Of a DNA stretch of 64,000 nt, positions 1 through 11,052 are shown in pieces. Below the pieces are notes generated by a model. The model worked only from the letters and a program-made list of their open reading frames with translations. It was not told the DNA's origin and searched no databases. Position 1 is the stretch's first letter. Each line of letters starts with the position of its first letter. The stretch is from Ascaris suum (taxonomy: Eukaryota > Nematoda > Chromadorea > Rhabditida > Ascarididae), in the NCBI GenBank assembly GCA_013433145.1, contig CM024187.1:10553326-10617325 (forward strand), in the 5' to 3' direction. Made by a program: the position numbers and the translations under genes.

Positions 1-846
1 CTCGCGTTCCATCTACAGAAGGCTCAAGAAACGGGGGAGGAACGAAACAGGAAAGAAACCAGAGTCACGAAGGAAGTGGTTCTTTCACGCAGCCCTGAAC
101 GCACTAGGAAACTTCTAGCTGCTTTGCTCGCAAAAAAATTATTTCAATAATTCTTTTAGAGATCTCATTCTCTTTCATTGGTCACCCACATCATCTGATA
201 GCTGTTGATTTTAATTCTACAATGACTGCACACGGCGTGCGTCAAAGGCTTAGTGGAGTGATACGCTTATCACTTCTTCTTCACAAGTTCAGCTTTCGAG
301 CATCACCGAGCTATTAGATTCGTTTCCATTCAAAATGATTTTGATTTTTGTAAATGAGGCTTCAAGTTCACCTTCGTTTCTTGCTGTGACAAATGTGACT
401 CTTGTTGAGCGGCCTTCTATTGATCAACAGGTCGCGCGAAGATCTGCGCAGTAGATATTCTTCAGAAATCCACCCAAATTTGAAAGAAAGAAAAAACGAT
501 GAGCTGTTCAGATTAGAAGCAAAGGTTTTCAGAATATAGCAATTTTACCACAACATGCAGCACCAATTCAGTTTTAAATGAGCTCGTTCACATTGGGCAC
601 CTTGCGTTTTTTAAATTTTTAAATCGGCTTTTGCTTAAAACAATATGTGGAAAGAATGGAAGAAGTGTTCGATGGAGCAATTTTTGTATGCGTTTATAGG
701 TGCCCTACTGCTGGTGTCGCTCAGGAGACGCCAGCATGTTCGTTTCCGAAAATTAGACGTTATTTTGTGCTAAGATTCTTTTTCTTCCTCTTCGCTTCCG
801 CTGTAATCACGATATAATCCACTATTTTCTGGTATAATGCATTCAG
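1..846. other. Intron / upstream flank of calsequestrin, no exon seen
   Basis: The first calsequestrin exon visible in the window begins at 847 with a splice acceptor and in the middle of a codon, so this stretch must be intron or older upstream sequence. I looked for the preceding part of the third thioredoxin-like domain (the segment ending in a Val/Ile-Asp-Pro-Asp-like run) and did not find it. Nothing else in these bases resembles a gene. Confidence 0.6.
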
Positions 847-3800
847 ATGAGTTCCCGCTTATGGTTGATATTTGGGAGGAAATGTTCGGCATCGATATCG
901 AAGAAGGCCCTCAGCTCGGCTTAGTCGACATTTCCGACGTAAGCGTTATTTTATTCTCGAGCGAAGATTAAACTGAGAAAGACGTTTTCGTTAATTCCAT
1001 GACAGCATTAAGCGGAGGGGTTGAAATGTATTGTTTCACCAAGCACATGGTTCCATATCTCAGAAATGAGTACTTGATTTGTTTAACATTTGGTTATCTT
1101 GAAGTTCAAGTGGAAGCTTTAATTGCGAATGGAATTTGTGTTTTAAGAGATCTCTATGTCGGAAACCGATGATAGCCTTGATGAGGAATTCAAGGAAGAT
1201 CTAGCAAGAAACATGATAGGGGCATTTACGTTCGAAAGTAAATTAGTGTCATTTAATTCCACATCGATTATGATTTAAAGAAACCGGAAAATTCGCTCTT
1301 TGCATTAGTTGGTTTTGGAATGCTGATTTACATATGCTGTAAGAACAGAATATGATGTGAGGAATAGGAGGCGCATATTTTTCACCTGTCATCTCAGTGC
1401 ACTCCGAAAGTGAGAACTTGCGTTACGCGTATAATACGTGTGGCAGCATTTTGTTTGCTTGTGCGAATAAGTGTACCGTTGCGAAATTCTCTAAGCTTCT
1501 CTGGAACACTGTCGAGACTTTCTTCGAAAGAATTATGGATGATTCAGGAACATGAAAAGCTGTCTATTAAGAAAAGTTACTTATTTCACCTTTTTTTAAG
1601 AATTTGAGTTTTTTATTTTTTGAGTATTCAAGAGAACTTAGCCTTTAATCTTAGAAGTTTAGAAGTTTTTAAATGTACACTACTTGTGACCAGACTTAGT
1701 CAGCGAAGGACCCAAGCAGCTAAAAACAGGTGCATGCAGAATTTGTTCACATGCATTCACTTTTGCCTTCTTGAGTAGCTGCTCAAATATTCGCGATTGA
1801 GGCGTATAATCCCGTCATTCGACTTATTACGTAAAATGCGATGAGTCGATCTTTTTTCGATCATCTCCTACCTTCTCCATTCTCTTTATCAACATCAATA
1901 TTTGTCCTAAATGTACTACATCGATAGCGCAGAAAATTGTTCACCACCTCAGTAACAGACTTCAACCGTCGTGGCATAAAAATGCTGCAGAATGTGGACT
2001 GCTTGATTCATTTTAACCGGAATCGCTTCCGTTGTTCTAATGAGTTCCCGTCCCATTTCTTTATTGAAGTCGTTGACTCCCCGCACTTCCCAATTAACGT
2101 TCGTCGCCGTTGCTGATTATGAGTAACGTTTTTGCCTGGTGACTTTATGTACGCTGTCATCTGCGCATTCACATCACAGTGGTTTCAAGGGCAATTTACT
2201 ATTTTAAAAAAAACTTAGATAAAAAGGCGACAAAAAATAGCTTAGCGAAATATATGAAAATGGTGAATTTGTTGATGACGGTTACAAATAATGCACGCCT
2301 GCAATCAACCATAATAATGTGAAGGTCCTACAATTTCTTTTTCTAGATTTTCTATGGAAGGCAACAAAATCTTTTTCTGAGTCAAAAGTGGCGTTTGCTG
2401 TGAGGGTGCAGTGCCTCATTCTTCTTTTATATCCGAGGCAGGACTTTGAAATATTTAGAGAATAGTATCGTATTGCGATTCGTCCTAGCAAACAGCAAGT
2501 ACCCTCATTTCTTAAAGGAGAAAATTTGCCGTCCTTCCAAATCATTTCCAACCTGGAGAACTACCGTTCAGTTTTGATATTATTTTCCTAAAACGCCTGC
2601 ATTGAGACTGCATTGCTGCAAACGATTGGTACAATCTTCATATGAAAATGCAATCCTACTTTTCAACATTATTTTGCGATGCAGTTCTGTTGCAACAAAT
2701 TCAATGAATTAATAATTGAATTAATACTGATTAATACACCCATCATAAGTCGTTGATGGTGTCTCAGTTAGAGAAAACCGAAAAAAGTTGCGTTTAACGA
2801 ATCCCATCTAATCATCCACAAGAGGTGAAGTGGAAGCCTTTGATGAAGCTCCGATTTCGAACTGTAGAATTTTGGTGCTTTTCTGGAGCTCCTTTTGTTT
2901 TTACCAAACTCTTACTTCTGCAATCAAAATAACTCGCAAGACCTCTCATGCTCTTTTATTTCTGTATAAACACAACCCATTACATCGGCCGACAGAAACG
3001 AATTTTTCTCACCAATGATGGAAGGCAGCTTTTCTTGGCCAAGTTATGACGACGCTATAATCTCAATTCCCTACAACCCCCAGATTTTTTTGGCTTTTAT
3101 AGGGCCTTGGAAAATTTTCAAGCTCATTTATAATGTAAAGCCATGGGCTTTTATGGTCTGTCAAGTTTTGGCCAATGTAGGAATAAGTGGTCAAGAAATT
3201 TATTAAGCCTGAGGCGTAATTTTAAGGGATCATACTTAATTGGCGTAAGCGTTGGATTTCATATTCGCTCCGCCATAGCAAATCGGTTTTTCCTAAAACT
3301 TTCCGTAGGAAGCATTGTATAATTCCCGTCCAGTACATCAAAGAAAGTATAAAAGTTCCATGAAGATGGTCTATATCTGTTCAGAATGGGTAGTACTACA
3401 CTGTGCAGTGAATCCGGCAAAATATTTGACTGTGGGCGTTAAAAACGCCTGCCTTGATCATCTTAGAGCTAACGGGCAGTCAGCTCGTCGTAGTGGTAAT
3501 CATTTCATCGTGTTCACCGTGAAACACCTCCAGGGCGTAGTTGGACGACTCACAAAACCTTTAAGCTTCTTTTTGCCACATTAAGAAGTTCATTCTTCAA
3601 CATTTTTCATAGAAACTTTAGTAGAAGCAAATATCTTAGAGCGAGCCAGACTTGTAATTGTAATTGGTTCTGTATACGAGAAACTGATTTAGAAATATTT
3701 TCTTCAGCGATAATGAGCTGGTTAAGAGCTTCGCCCGGAGGTTTGCGGGAAAACGGAAATTTTCTGCATTATATGAGAAATTTCTTGAACTGGAACCATT

Positions 3801-6800
3801 CCCCTGGTAGCCTTTTATTCAGTAGAATCCCTGCTGGAAAGATCTGCTAGGGGCTCAGTTCTTAGCAAAACTCATCAGTCCACAAAAGCATCGTGACGAA
3901 AGTTCTCTGAAAATTTCCATGAAAATTTAAGGAGGACATGGCATCTTAGAGTAGAACAAACTTTTCGTATGCAGCTTCCAAAATTACATAACAAAGCAGG
4001 ATTTCTGGGCATTTCGGGCCATGACCGAACCCATTGCCCAGAGGGCGGGTTAGCCACCGCATGCAACATGGTGATTTTTAAGAGAGTAGTGTTGTTTTGT
4101 CAATTTCCCATTTTCGCAATGAACTGTAGATGCAGCATGATGTAAACTTCATCTGTGATGTAGTTGTTACTCTACAAAGAAATTTAAACGTCCTACCACA
4201 TTATGCCGTAGCGCTTGTAGAAAAAACTTTGAGAATAATAGAATTATATATGATGCCACGTCGCTAACAAATTCATTTTTTGAGCTCAAGACCTAAAAGT
4301 GAACCAGCAAGAGAAGTCTAGGAAACCAGCAAGAGAAGTTCGTGCATGCGAATAATCACTCTCTTGAATTTTTTTCAACCGATTCTACGAAAATTTCATC
4401 AAATTTTCAACCTCATTCCTTTTGCATCGACTTTAATTGTCATCGATGCCGGTTGAAAAGAATCAAATTTTATTAACACGTAGTATCTATTATTGGAACG
4501 AAATGATGAGAACTTTTGATGCTTTTTGCGCAGATCACCGATATCTTTGTCAATATATGAGTTCGAACGTTTTTTTGCACGTTGGAATGAATTTATAGTA
4601 TGTGGACATACCTTTATCGTTCTTCGCAGAGGATTTGAATGTTCTGCGCCGCTGTTCATGTTTTTGAACTTGTCATGGGATATTGAGCGATGCGTGCAGT
4701 GAGAGCAAAGAGTATTGTAAATTTTTCTGCAAATAGAGAGGAATTTTGATATTAGCATTATTTACAACTAATCGGGAGCAGAGAAGCACCCTCGCTCCAT
4801 TGTTTTTAAGTAGAGGCCTGATTCACTTGGAAATCCAAAAAAACAGAGTGGGTATGCTTCGATCTTATTTGCCTAACATTTCTTGACAGCTCATGCAAAT
4901 CTTGTCACGTAAAGTCTGCTAGAAACTTTACCTCGCGTTCTGACTGAAATTTGTGTTGCCTTGTACCTGTTTTGGGAAACAAAAGTTTGTCCATGCATGC
5001 CAAGTTTTTTCGAAGCAGATTTCCTGCGGTTCCTGAGTGTACTTGATTTCTGTCGATATGGTTTTTGGAATATCTACAGAAAGAAGGAATATGGTTCGAC
5101 ATGTCACAAGTTAATCTGGATGACCCCAAAAAACATCGTGATAGCAACCTCGAAGTGCTACAAACGTGGATCGACCAAATCATGAACGGCAGCATCTCAC
5201 TCGACGGTAAGCGTGACTACTTCCTCTGGTTTTTGATTTGCAGTCTCGAGGATTACAAATGTGCGACACGACTACGGTGCTAAGATCAGCGTTAACGGGA
5301 ATTTTGATGTACTGAAAATGAATACGGTGCCTTGAATACTGAAGAGGACTAGGAAAGTAAAACGCATTAGCACAACTAATTTTCGCAGTACATCCAGTGA
5401 GCTAGGAAGTGCTTCCTTACTTCTTTCATCTAGAAGACCGTCTGGAATAGTTGGTGAACGAGGGATAACATCCATGATCAATTTGCACCGATTGATCTGA
5501 TTTTAAAAATTCCGATCAGGTTTTGAAGAAAAAGCTTACTATTTCTTCCCTGAATTGTTAGTTTTTCATAAATCGTCAGCATATGGCGATGGAGAAAAAA
5601 AGTTTATGAATCTTCCGCTATTCACCAATGAACCGCATAAAAGCAATACGCCTATCAAATAAATAGAAGTAGAATGCAAGTAGACGTCAGGTCACGCTAA
5701 TACCACAATCCTTAATAAATAAAGTACTTTATAAAATGGTCGAACTGTGCATTTTACTAATGATAATTTCTCTGGAAGCTCAAACGACAAATAACGATGA
5801 TGTGGAAGAATTTCGTAGCACTAAACTTCTTCCGAAATTGCTATTAAGTTTTTGAAATAAGAGTTGCGTCTCTTTCAATGTAGCTGGATATTGCTTTCAT
5901 CGAATTGTAAGCATTACCACTTTGAAGCGAATAGGAGAACAGTATGAGGGGTGCGTTTGAATTTGGCACCTAACGTGGATAGTACTCAGATTTAACAAAT
6001 CGAAATAAACTGATTGCGGGATGGGTCCATTCTGGTCCCATATCACTTTCTTTCCCACTGTCGCAAGTTTGATCGTGTGTGGGTGTTCCTTCTTTATTCG
6101 CCAACTTTGGTGATTCTAGCTGAAAAACTGTCCTAAAATGCGTAAATGATATTCGCAAATAATAGACTGAATTGTGTCAGCGTTAAGGACGCACTTAAAC
6201 AGTTAGACAACAGTAGACTCTATTGAAAAACTTAACAACAGGACATTGAATGTGAGAAACTGCCCACTTCCACCACAGTCCAATACGATCAAAACGTGGT
6301 CGCTTGGACCATAGCTCGCTGCTATGGAGCGCTGTTCCATCACCTGAGTGGCTTTCCTTTTGGCGCATCAGAAATCATCCTCGACGTAATGTTTCGGAGT
6401 AAAATTCCTTGCGGCTGCTTTTCTCCATTCTTGCTCTTTCAAAACTTCACGAATCCTGTTTCGCAATATTTTTGATGTTTTTTATTTTCTATAAATCTTC
6501 TGAAAGTTCGCGAACGTTTGTTTCGCTGCCTTCCCCTAAGCCAGAAGCTACCTTTGGAGATGAAATGCGTGCCGGTTGGTAATCACATGTTTTGCTCAAC
6601 GCAGTATGGGTTTGCGACGTGATATAAATGAGACTCAGGTGATACAAATCCACATTACTTGAGCTGTTCGGTGTGGACGGCTTTCGTGCCGCTACAACTA
6701 AGGCATTCACAGACGCATAACTTCAGGCCTGTTAGCAAGAAGATAAAAGTGTTGCTGCCGACAGTGGGAACCAGAATGGACGCTCTGATAATTTTTGAAC

Positions 6801-8399
6801 GAATTTCGACTTTTTTCATTTCATGTTCGATGTAAGAAAAGTGGCATTCTTGATTCATTGGACAGCCTCTTCTCTTTCTTTTTCTGTATGTCGGTGAGAT
6901 TACCTCGAAGGGCTTGCTTTGCGCTCATACGATGACAGTGGGCTGCGTCCATCATTTCTGCTACCAGCTAAGTGTTTCGTTCCACCTGGATTGGGACGCT
7001 TGTTTATTGAAGACCGGTTCATTTCTTTGGCTTCCACTTTCCTGTGTGTCTACTTTTAGGCTGTCAGTGCCCCTGAATTGGAGCATTCCTCCTACAGCTG
7101 CTTTTCCTGCGGTATCGTTACGTTCTGAAAAGACCCTCTCAGCAGTGTTTGTGCCCGTCCTACCTGTCTACCTGATTATCGCGACAAGTCGGTTGCGGCT
7201 TTCTCATACTTTGTGGAATATCTCTTGAATCTTCTGATCCAAAATTACCTTCATTCCTGCACACTAGTATTGCAGCCGCAGGTTCTCCAGATTCCTCGAT
7301 GTCTCCACTTGCCCTGGCAAGGAGGATTTAAGGGCCTGTCTGGCAAGATAAGCTCTAGCAAGGACATGTGTCGGAACTTCACATTATTTGGGAGAAAGTT
7401 GAACGGTCCCTAAATGAGGATTATGTCGTTCTTCATCTTCCACGGTTGAGTCGAACTGCCCTGTATATCGACGATGGTTTGATTATGCACCTTAACAAGG
7501 AGATTTTGCAGAGCTTCGAAGAGAACTCGGTCACAGTTTAACACGCTCCGGACTGTCCTTGCCTGCAGCAGTAACATTTATATATTAGTTGTTTACCCTT
7601 CCGTGCAGCCACTGTAGTCGAAGTGTCAGCACGAAAGCAGAAAGTGTTGGTCAGGTCCCTCAGAGCGTTTTTACGGTCTTGAAGAACGGTTTCTCCTTCT
7701 TTGAGAAGACGGTTTGTAGTGCTGTGACTGATCTCGCATCGTCGTAAGGATGCTTGCTGTGAACTGCTGATTATTACAAGTGAACTGTCCAACGTTCATC
7801 TTTGCCCCCCGAGTCGACAGAACCTTAGAACGAATATGCATCTCATTCTCAATCCCATACAGTGGGATTTTTCAGCAAATTTTTCGGAAATTACGAAAAT
7901 TTATTTCGCGATATACTTGCTCGATGGACTTTTAACACACCACGTGACATCAGTGAGTTTTACAAAGCTCAATTCGTTTATTCAGGCAATTCTACATTTA
8001 AAAATTCACCCAGCACGTTTGTTTCGGGACTTAAAAACCAAACCGCTCATTCTTAATGAAACTGGTTTCCCGTACTTTCACGGTGGCAACTACCGGACAG
8101 CTAACTCTGCTATATGCCGATTGCATCTTCTTTCGAAAATGTTGCTAAACGACTTCCCGTTAGTGAGCAACGTGGCCTTTGAAATGCCACTATGGTTAAC
8201 AAATGAGAAGTCGTCGAAATCATTTTGTGGAATTTGAATATTTGCAGGCGCATGTCTACTGCTTCTGCAAAAAAATGCTAAATTAAGAACTTATTTTCTC
8301 TTCAAAAAATCTCTACTTGCAGAAGACGAAGAGGAAGAGCCAGAGCCGGAACCTGTTACCCCACCGCCGAAAACCAGGAAAAGCAAAAAGGAGCTGTGA
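847..8399 (+). CDS. csq-1: Calsequestrin, C-terminal three exons (5' part outside window)
   Basis: Calsequestrin is the high-capacity, low-affinity Ca2+ store of the sarcoplasmic reticulum lumen in muscle. Exons seen: 847-938, 5080-5206 and 8323-8399 (stop TGA 8397-8399). Phases close (AT start completing a codon; 0; 1), giving about 98 C-terminal residues. Exon A encodes DEFPLMVDIWEEMFG followed by GLVDISD, the end of the third thioredoxin-like domain. Exon B begins KEGIWFDMSQ and ends with a helix containing VLQTWIDQIMNG, matching the conserved calsequestrin block before the tail. Exon C is the acidic tail, EDEEEEPEPEPVTPPP, then a basic end KTRKSKKEL. This tail is much shorter than the long Asp/Glu run of vertebrate calsequestrins. 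The last four residues, KKEL, resemble but do not match a canonical KDEL-type signal. Introns are 4141 and 3116 bp. The upstream exons and signal peptide lie left of the window. Identification rests on recalled family sequence; the exon joins are directly visible. Confidence 0.88.
939..5079 (+). other. Large calsequestrin intron (4.1 kb)
   Basis: The donor GTAAGC starts at 939 and the acceptor ends in CTACAG at 5079. No nested gene is convincing. It contains one short acidic open frame (1155-1277, see findings) and a small imperfect tandem repeat around 4302-4338, with two copies of a block reading AACCAGCAAGAGAAGT. Reading frames of 60-120 codons on both strands look like chance frames in AT-rich DNA. 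Confidence 0.75.
5207..8322 (+). other. Calsequestrin intron (3.1 kb) with a protein-like segment
   Basis: The donor GTAAGC is at 5207 and the acceptor CTTGCAG ends at 8322. Roughly 6480-7800 is richer in G+C than the surrounding intron and carries several overlapping open frames on both strands, including 7359-7541 (+), which is described in findings. This could be a decayed mobile element or old coding DNA. I could not recognise a domain, so no gene is called. Confidence 0.6.
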
Positions 8400-8950
8400 T
8401 TTGGACAGCATTGATGTAACCAGTGAAATATAGAAAAAATAGGGGTTTTTTCTATGTAGAGTGTGTTTTAGAATTTGAAAGTGCCCTTATTTTTCCGCCG
8501 CCCATATGTATAAGACCATTTCGTGCATAGTTCGTGCTTTCTGATGGCGATGCAATTTTTCCTGTGTGCAGGTATGCTCCATAACTCGACAAGATAAATT
8601 TGGATTGATAACCGTATTGAATCGCCAACACATATCACCTCTTTGCGTTGTCTTCAACGATTTTTATTGTGCAATAGGTGAATGGCGATCATCCTCGTTT
8701 TCGCTGCCCGAGTAGTGTTTTAGATTCGTGCATTTTTTCAAATATTGTTATTGAGTATGCTTGTCGATATTATGTAAATTTTGGTTTTTATGCTTTCATG
8801 TGTTGAGCATTTCGTTGTCTTTGTGAGATGTATGTGACGATATTACTGAATATTGACATTGACAGAACGAATTAAAGTTATGTGGCGCGTTTTCCGTTGA
8901 GTGTACTTTAACACTGTTGCACCTTCTATGCACGAAGAGTTCACTTAGAA

Positions 8951-8956
8951 ATAAAA
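8951..8956 (+). promoter_or_regulatory. Possible calsequestrin poly(A) signal AATAAA
   Basis: A canonical AATAAA lies about 550 bases after the calsequestrin stop codon, in sequence with no other use that I can see. A 3' UTR of this length is plausible but long for a nematode. Without transcript data the true cleavage site could be earlier, for example after the ATTAAA-like run near 8872. Confidence 0.4.
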
Positions 8957-10133
8957 GGTGTGTCGACCACTTCATCGTTCATGGGTGAAATCTGCTGTTT
9001 AAGGAACTGAACACTACTCAGTAGACAGGCATCGTTAATCCCGAAGCGCCGACTACGCTCAGCAAGCGAATTTTGTCTGATTAATGCAGCTTTTGCGCAG
9101 GTCCGCTCTCTCTCACATCAATCGCCTTCAGACAGTTAAACTGATTAACTGAACCGCTCGCTTAAAGCATCGTCGAACATGTGAAATACGCTTAACTTGC
9201 GCGGCAACTGTCGCTGTCCGAGCGGATTTCCCGTAAAATGCTATACTTGAAGTAGGCCGTAAGAGGCATTTCCCACGTATACTTCATGGTAGTACTGCGA
9301 TGTTTGCATAGTGCACTTAAGTGCGAGGAAATATTTTACACATAATGTGCAATTTTTGAAATATACCCCGTGTGAATACAATCTCTGATTCGATTATGTT
9401 GTAAAGCAAATGCTACAGATTGTGAAACTGTTCTGGCAAACATATTGCCTTCAAGATAGGTTGCAAGTTTGGTCAACCACTGGTAACCCAAACGACTCAC
9501 TTAAGCATCCCCTCGATGAAGTTTTATCGCATGAATCCTCTGTGAGTTAAAATGTACGTATCACGATGCAGTACTGAAAAACCACCTTTATGAAAGGACC
9601 ACTGCCGATGGTACCATGGAGAAGTGCTCGAATTCTACACATGATTCTATCATACCCTAGCCGGGTTCCCAACATGCACGACGTATGTGAGAGGGTGCCA
9701 TTGGACGTTAAGTGTGTGTGCGTGTGCGTGTACGCATGTGCTATTCCTGCATACGCACACACAGTCACACGCAATACAATGACTGTTCGCCCGCGCACAG
9801 GTACGCGACACAGACCGAGCCAGAACGCGGGGTATTAATAGCTTTAGCAGAGAAATTCAAGCTGTTCGACTTCTATTTAGAATCTGCGACTCCAGTAACA
9901 CCCCCCCCCCCCTTCTGCTCTGGTCAAGGCGTCATGGGGCAGTCATCCGACCACGTTCCGAGGGCCAAGCATGTATAAATATTAGACAGCTCGATGTTTT
10001 GCAGAAATCGCGCGCCATGTGCAGCAGTCGAGCAGTTCGAATCACGTCTCCGAATATGGGACAGTCAAACTTCCGTTAATGTTCTCCAGTTGTCACTATT
10101 AGACGTCCACGTGTTGAATACGGCAGGGATTGC
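8957..10133. other. Intergenic sequence after calsequestrin
   Basis: No gene recognised. Contains a GT-rich/CA-rich inverted pair (9711-9775) and a run of twelve C bases (9901-9912). Open frames here on both strands come from the alternating GT/CA repeat and are not credible proteins. Confidence 0.6.
9711..9775. repeat. GT/CA-rich imperfect inverted repeat
   Basis: The left arm is an alternating GTGTGTGCGTGTGCGTGTAC run. It is followed after a short spacer by a GCATACGCACACACAG arm of roughly complementary sequence, so a transcript could fold into an imperfect hairpin. Alternating purine-pyrimidine DNA of this kind can also adopt Z-form. Most likely a degenerate dinucleotide microsatellite. 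Confidence 0.6.
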
Positions 10134-10353
10134 AAATTAATAATTAATAATTCAATTAATTGTTAATTAATTATTAACTATTAATAGTTAATAATTAACA
10201 ATTAATAATTAATGATTAAATCATTAATGATTAACTAATCAATGATTAATTTAATTAATCATTAATTAATTAATTAATTAATTAATTAATTAATTAATTA
10301 ATTAATTAATAATAATAATAAAATAATAATGATAATTATAATAATAATAATAA
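10134..10353. repeat. AT-only palindromic TTAATTAA repeat followed by AAT triplets
   Basis: More than 200 bases almost without G or C. The left part (about 10153-10210) is close to a perfect palindrome centred on CTATTAATAG at 10178-10187. The middle (10258-10310) is a tandem TTAA/AATT tetranucleotide run, and the right end is AAT/ATAAT triplets. It borders the interrupted reading frame that starts about 10381. Confidence 0.9.
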
Positions 10354-10380
10354 ATTCTGGGGAAATTATTGCACTGAAAC

Positions 10381-11052
10381 GAACACTTGAAGGCAATGAA
10401 AACAGCAGCTGTTGATCGCTAGTGCTGGACTTTGCTACGCAGTTATTCTCAGGAGCCCGTTCATTTTCTGCATATTGGAGCCAGGGAATGTATAATAGCA
10501 AATCCTGCTATCCTATTGCTTCTCATATGAATTGGGACTGGAGATGTCCTGCTAACAGGACTGAGCAAGCAAGCAGTTAAGGCAGCTCTTTATCCTTTGG
10601 AACAGACTCGATTGCCGCTCCTTTTCCGCAGTTTGGCTCCAACAAGACCAACTGCTGACGACGTATTTAATGGATGCAGTGTTTCAAGATCTATTTCCAG
10701 GCTTCTGCATTCATACTGAAAAAAAGTATTTTGTAAACAGTCGTTGGAGAAATATAGATCAGTGCTCCGAGAATGGCTAGAACTCCAGAACATCAGCGAG
10801 AAAGAGGAAAGGCAATAAAAAGACGGAACCATCCAACCGCGCTTGAGTAAAAAGGATATCCCTGAAGAACTGTACAAACCCGCTAGCAACAGACTTGAAC
10901 CCGAAGAGCGAGTTATAAGGTGCAGCTCTATGCCATTTGCATGCCCGTGGGACCCTTTCTTAGGTCTTGCTGGTTTTGAAGAGAAAAGCATGAAATGACC
11001 ATTTGCTTTTTTGTGAGAAAGGGAGAACATTTCCGAGGTTTTATAAATTATA
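10381..11052 (+). pseudogene. Interrupted protein-like reading frame, unknown family
   Basis: One plus-strand frame (codons in phase with 10381) reads as protein-like sequence for about 200 codons but is broken by stops at about 10423, 10528, 10717, 10819 and finally 10996. Stretches between stops include EPVHFLHIGARECIIANPA, TGDVLLTGLSKQAVKAALYP, a helix containing KYRSVLREWLELQNISEKEE, and CPWDPFLGLAGFEEKSMK. Five stops in about 200 codons is fewer than expected for random AT-rich DNA. A 78-bp intron (donor 10663, acceptor 10740) would remove one stop, but the others cannot be spliced out. The opposite strand is open for 184 codons (10590-11144) in a codon-aligned antisense frame, which is a common by-product of coding sequence. 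I could not recognise the family; a degenerate gene or mobile-element remnant is the most cautious reading. Confidence 0.35.

Noticed and set aside
9547..9978. Overlapping open frames across the GT/CA repeat
   Set aside because: Their sequence is dominated by the repeat (Val/Cys/Arg or Thr/His runs).
10000..10070. AGTTCGAATCACG resembling a tRNA T-loop
   Set aside because: No A-box, no acceptor stem pairing and no cloverleaf can be drawn around it.
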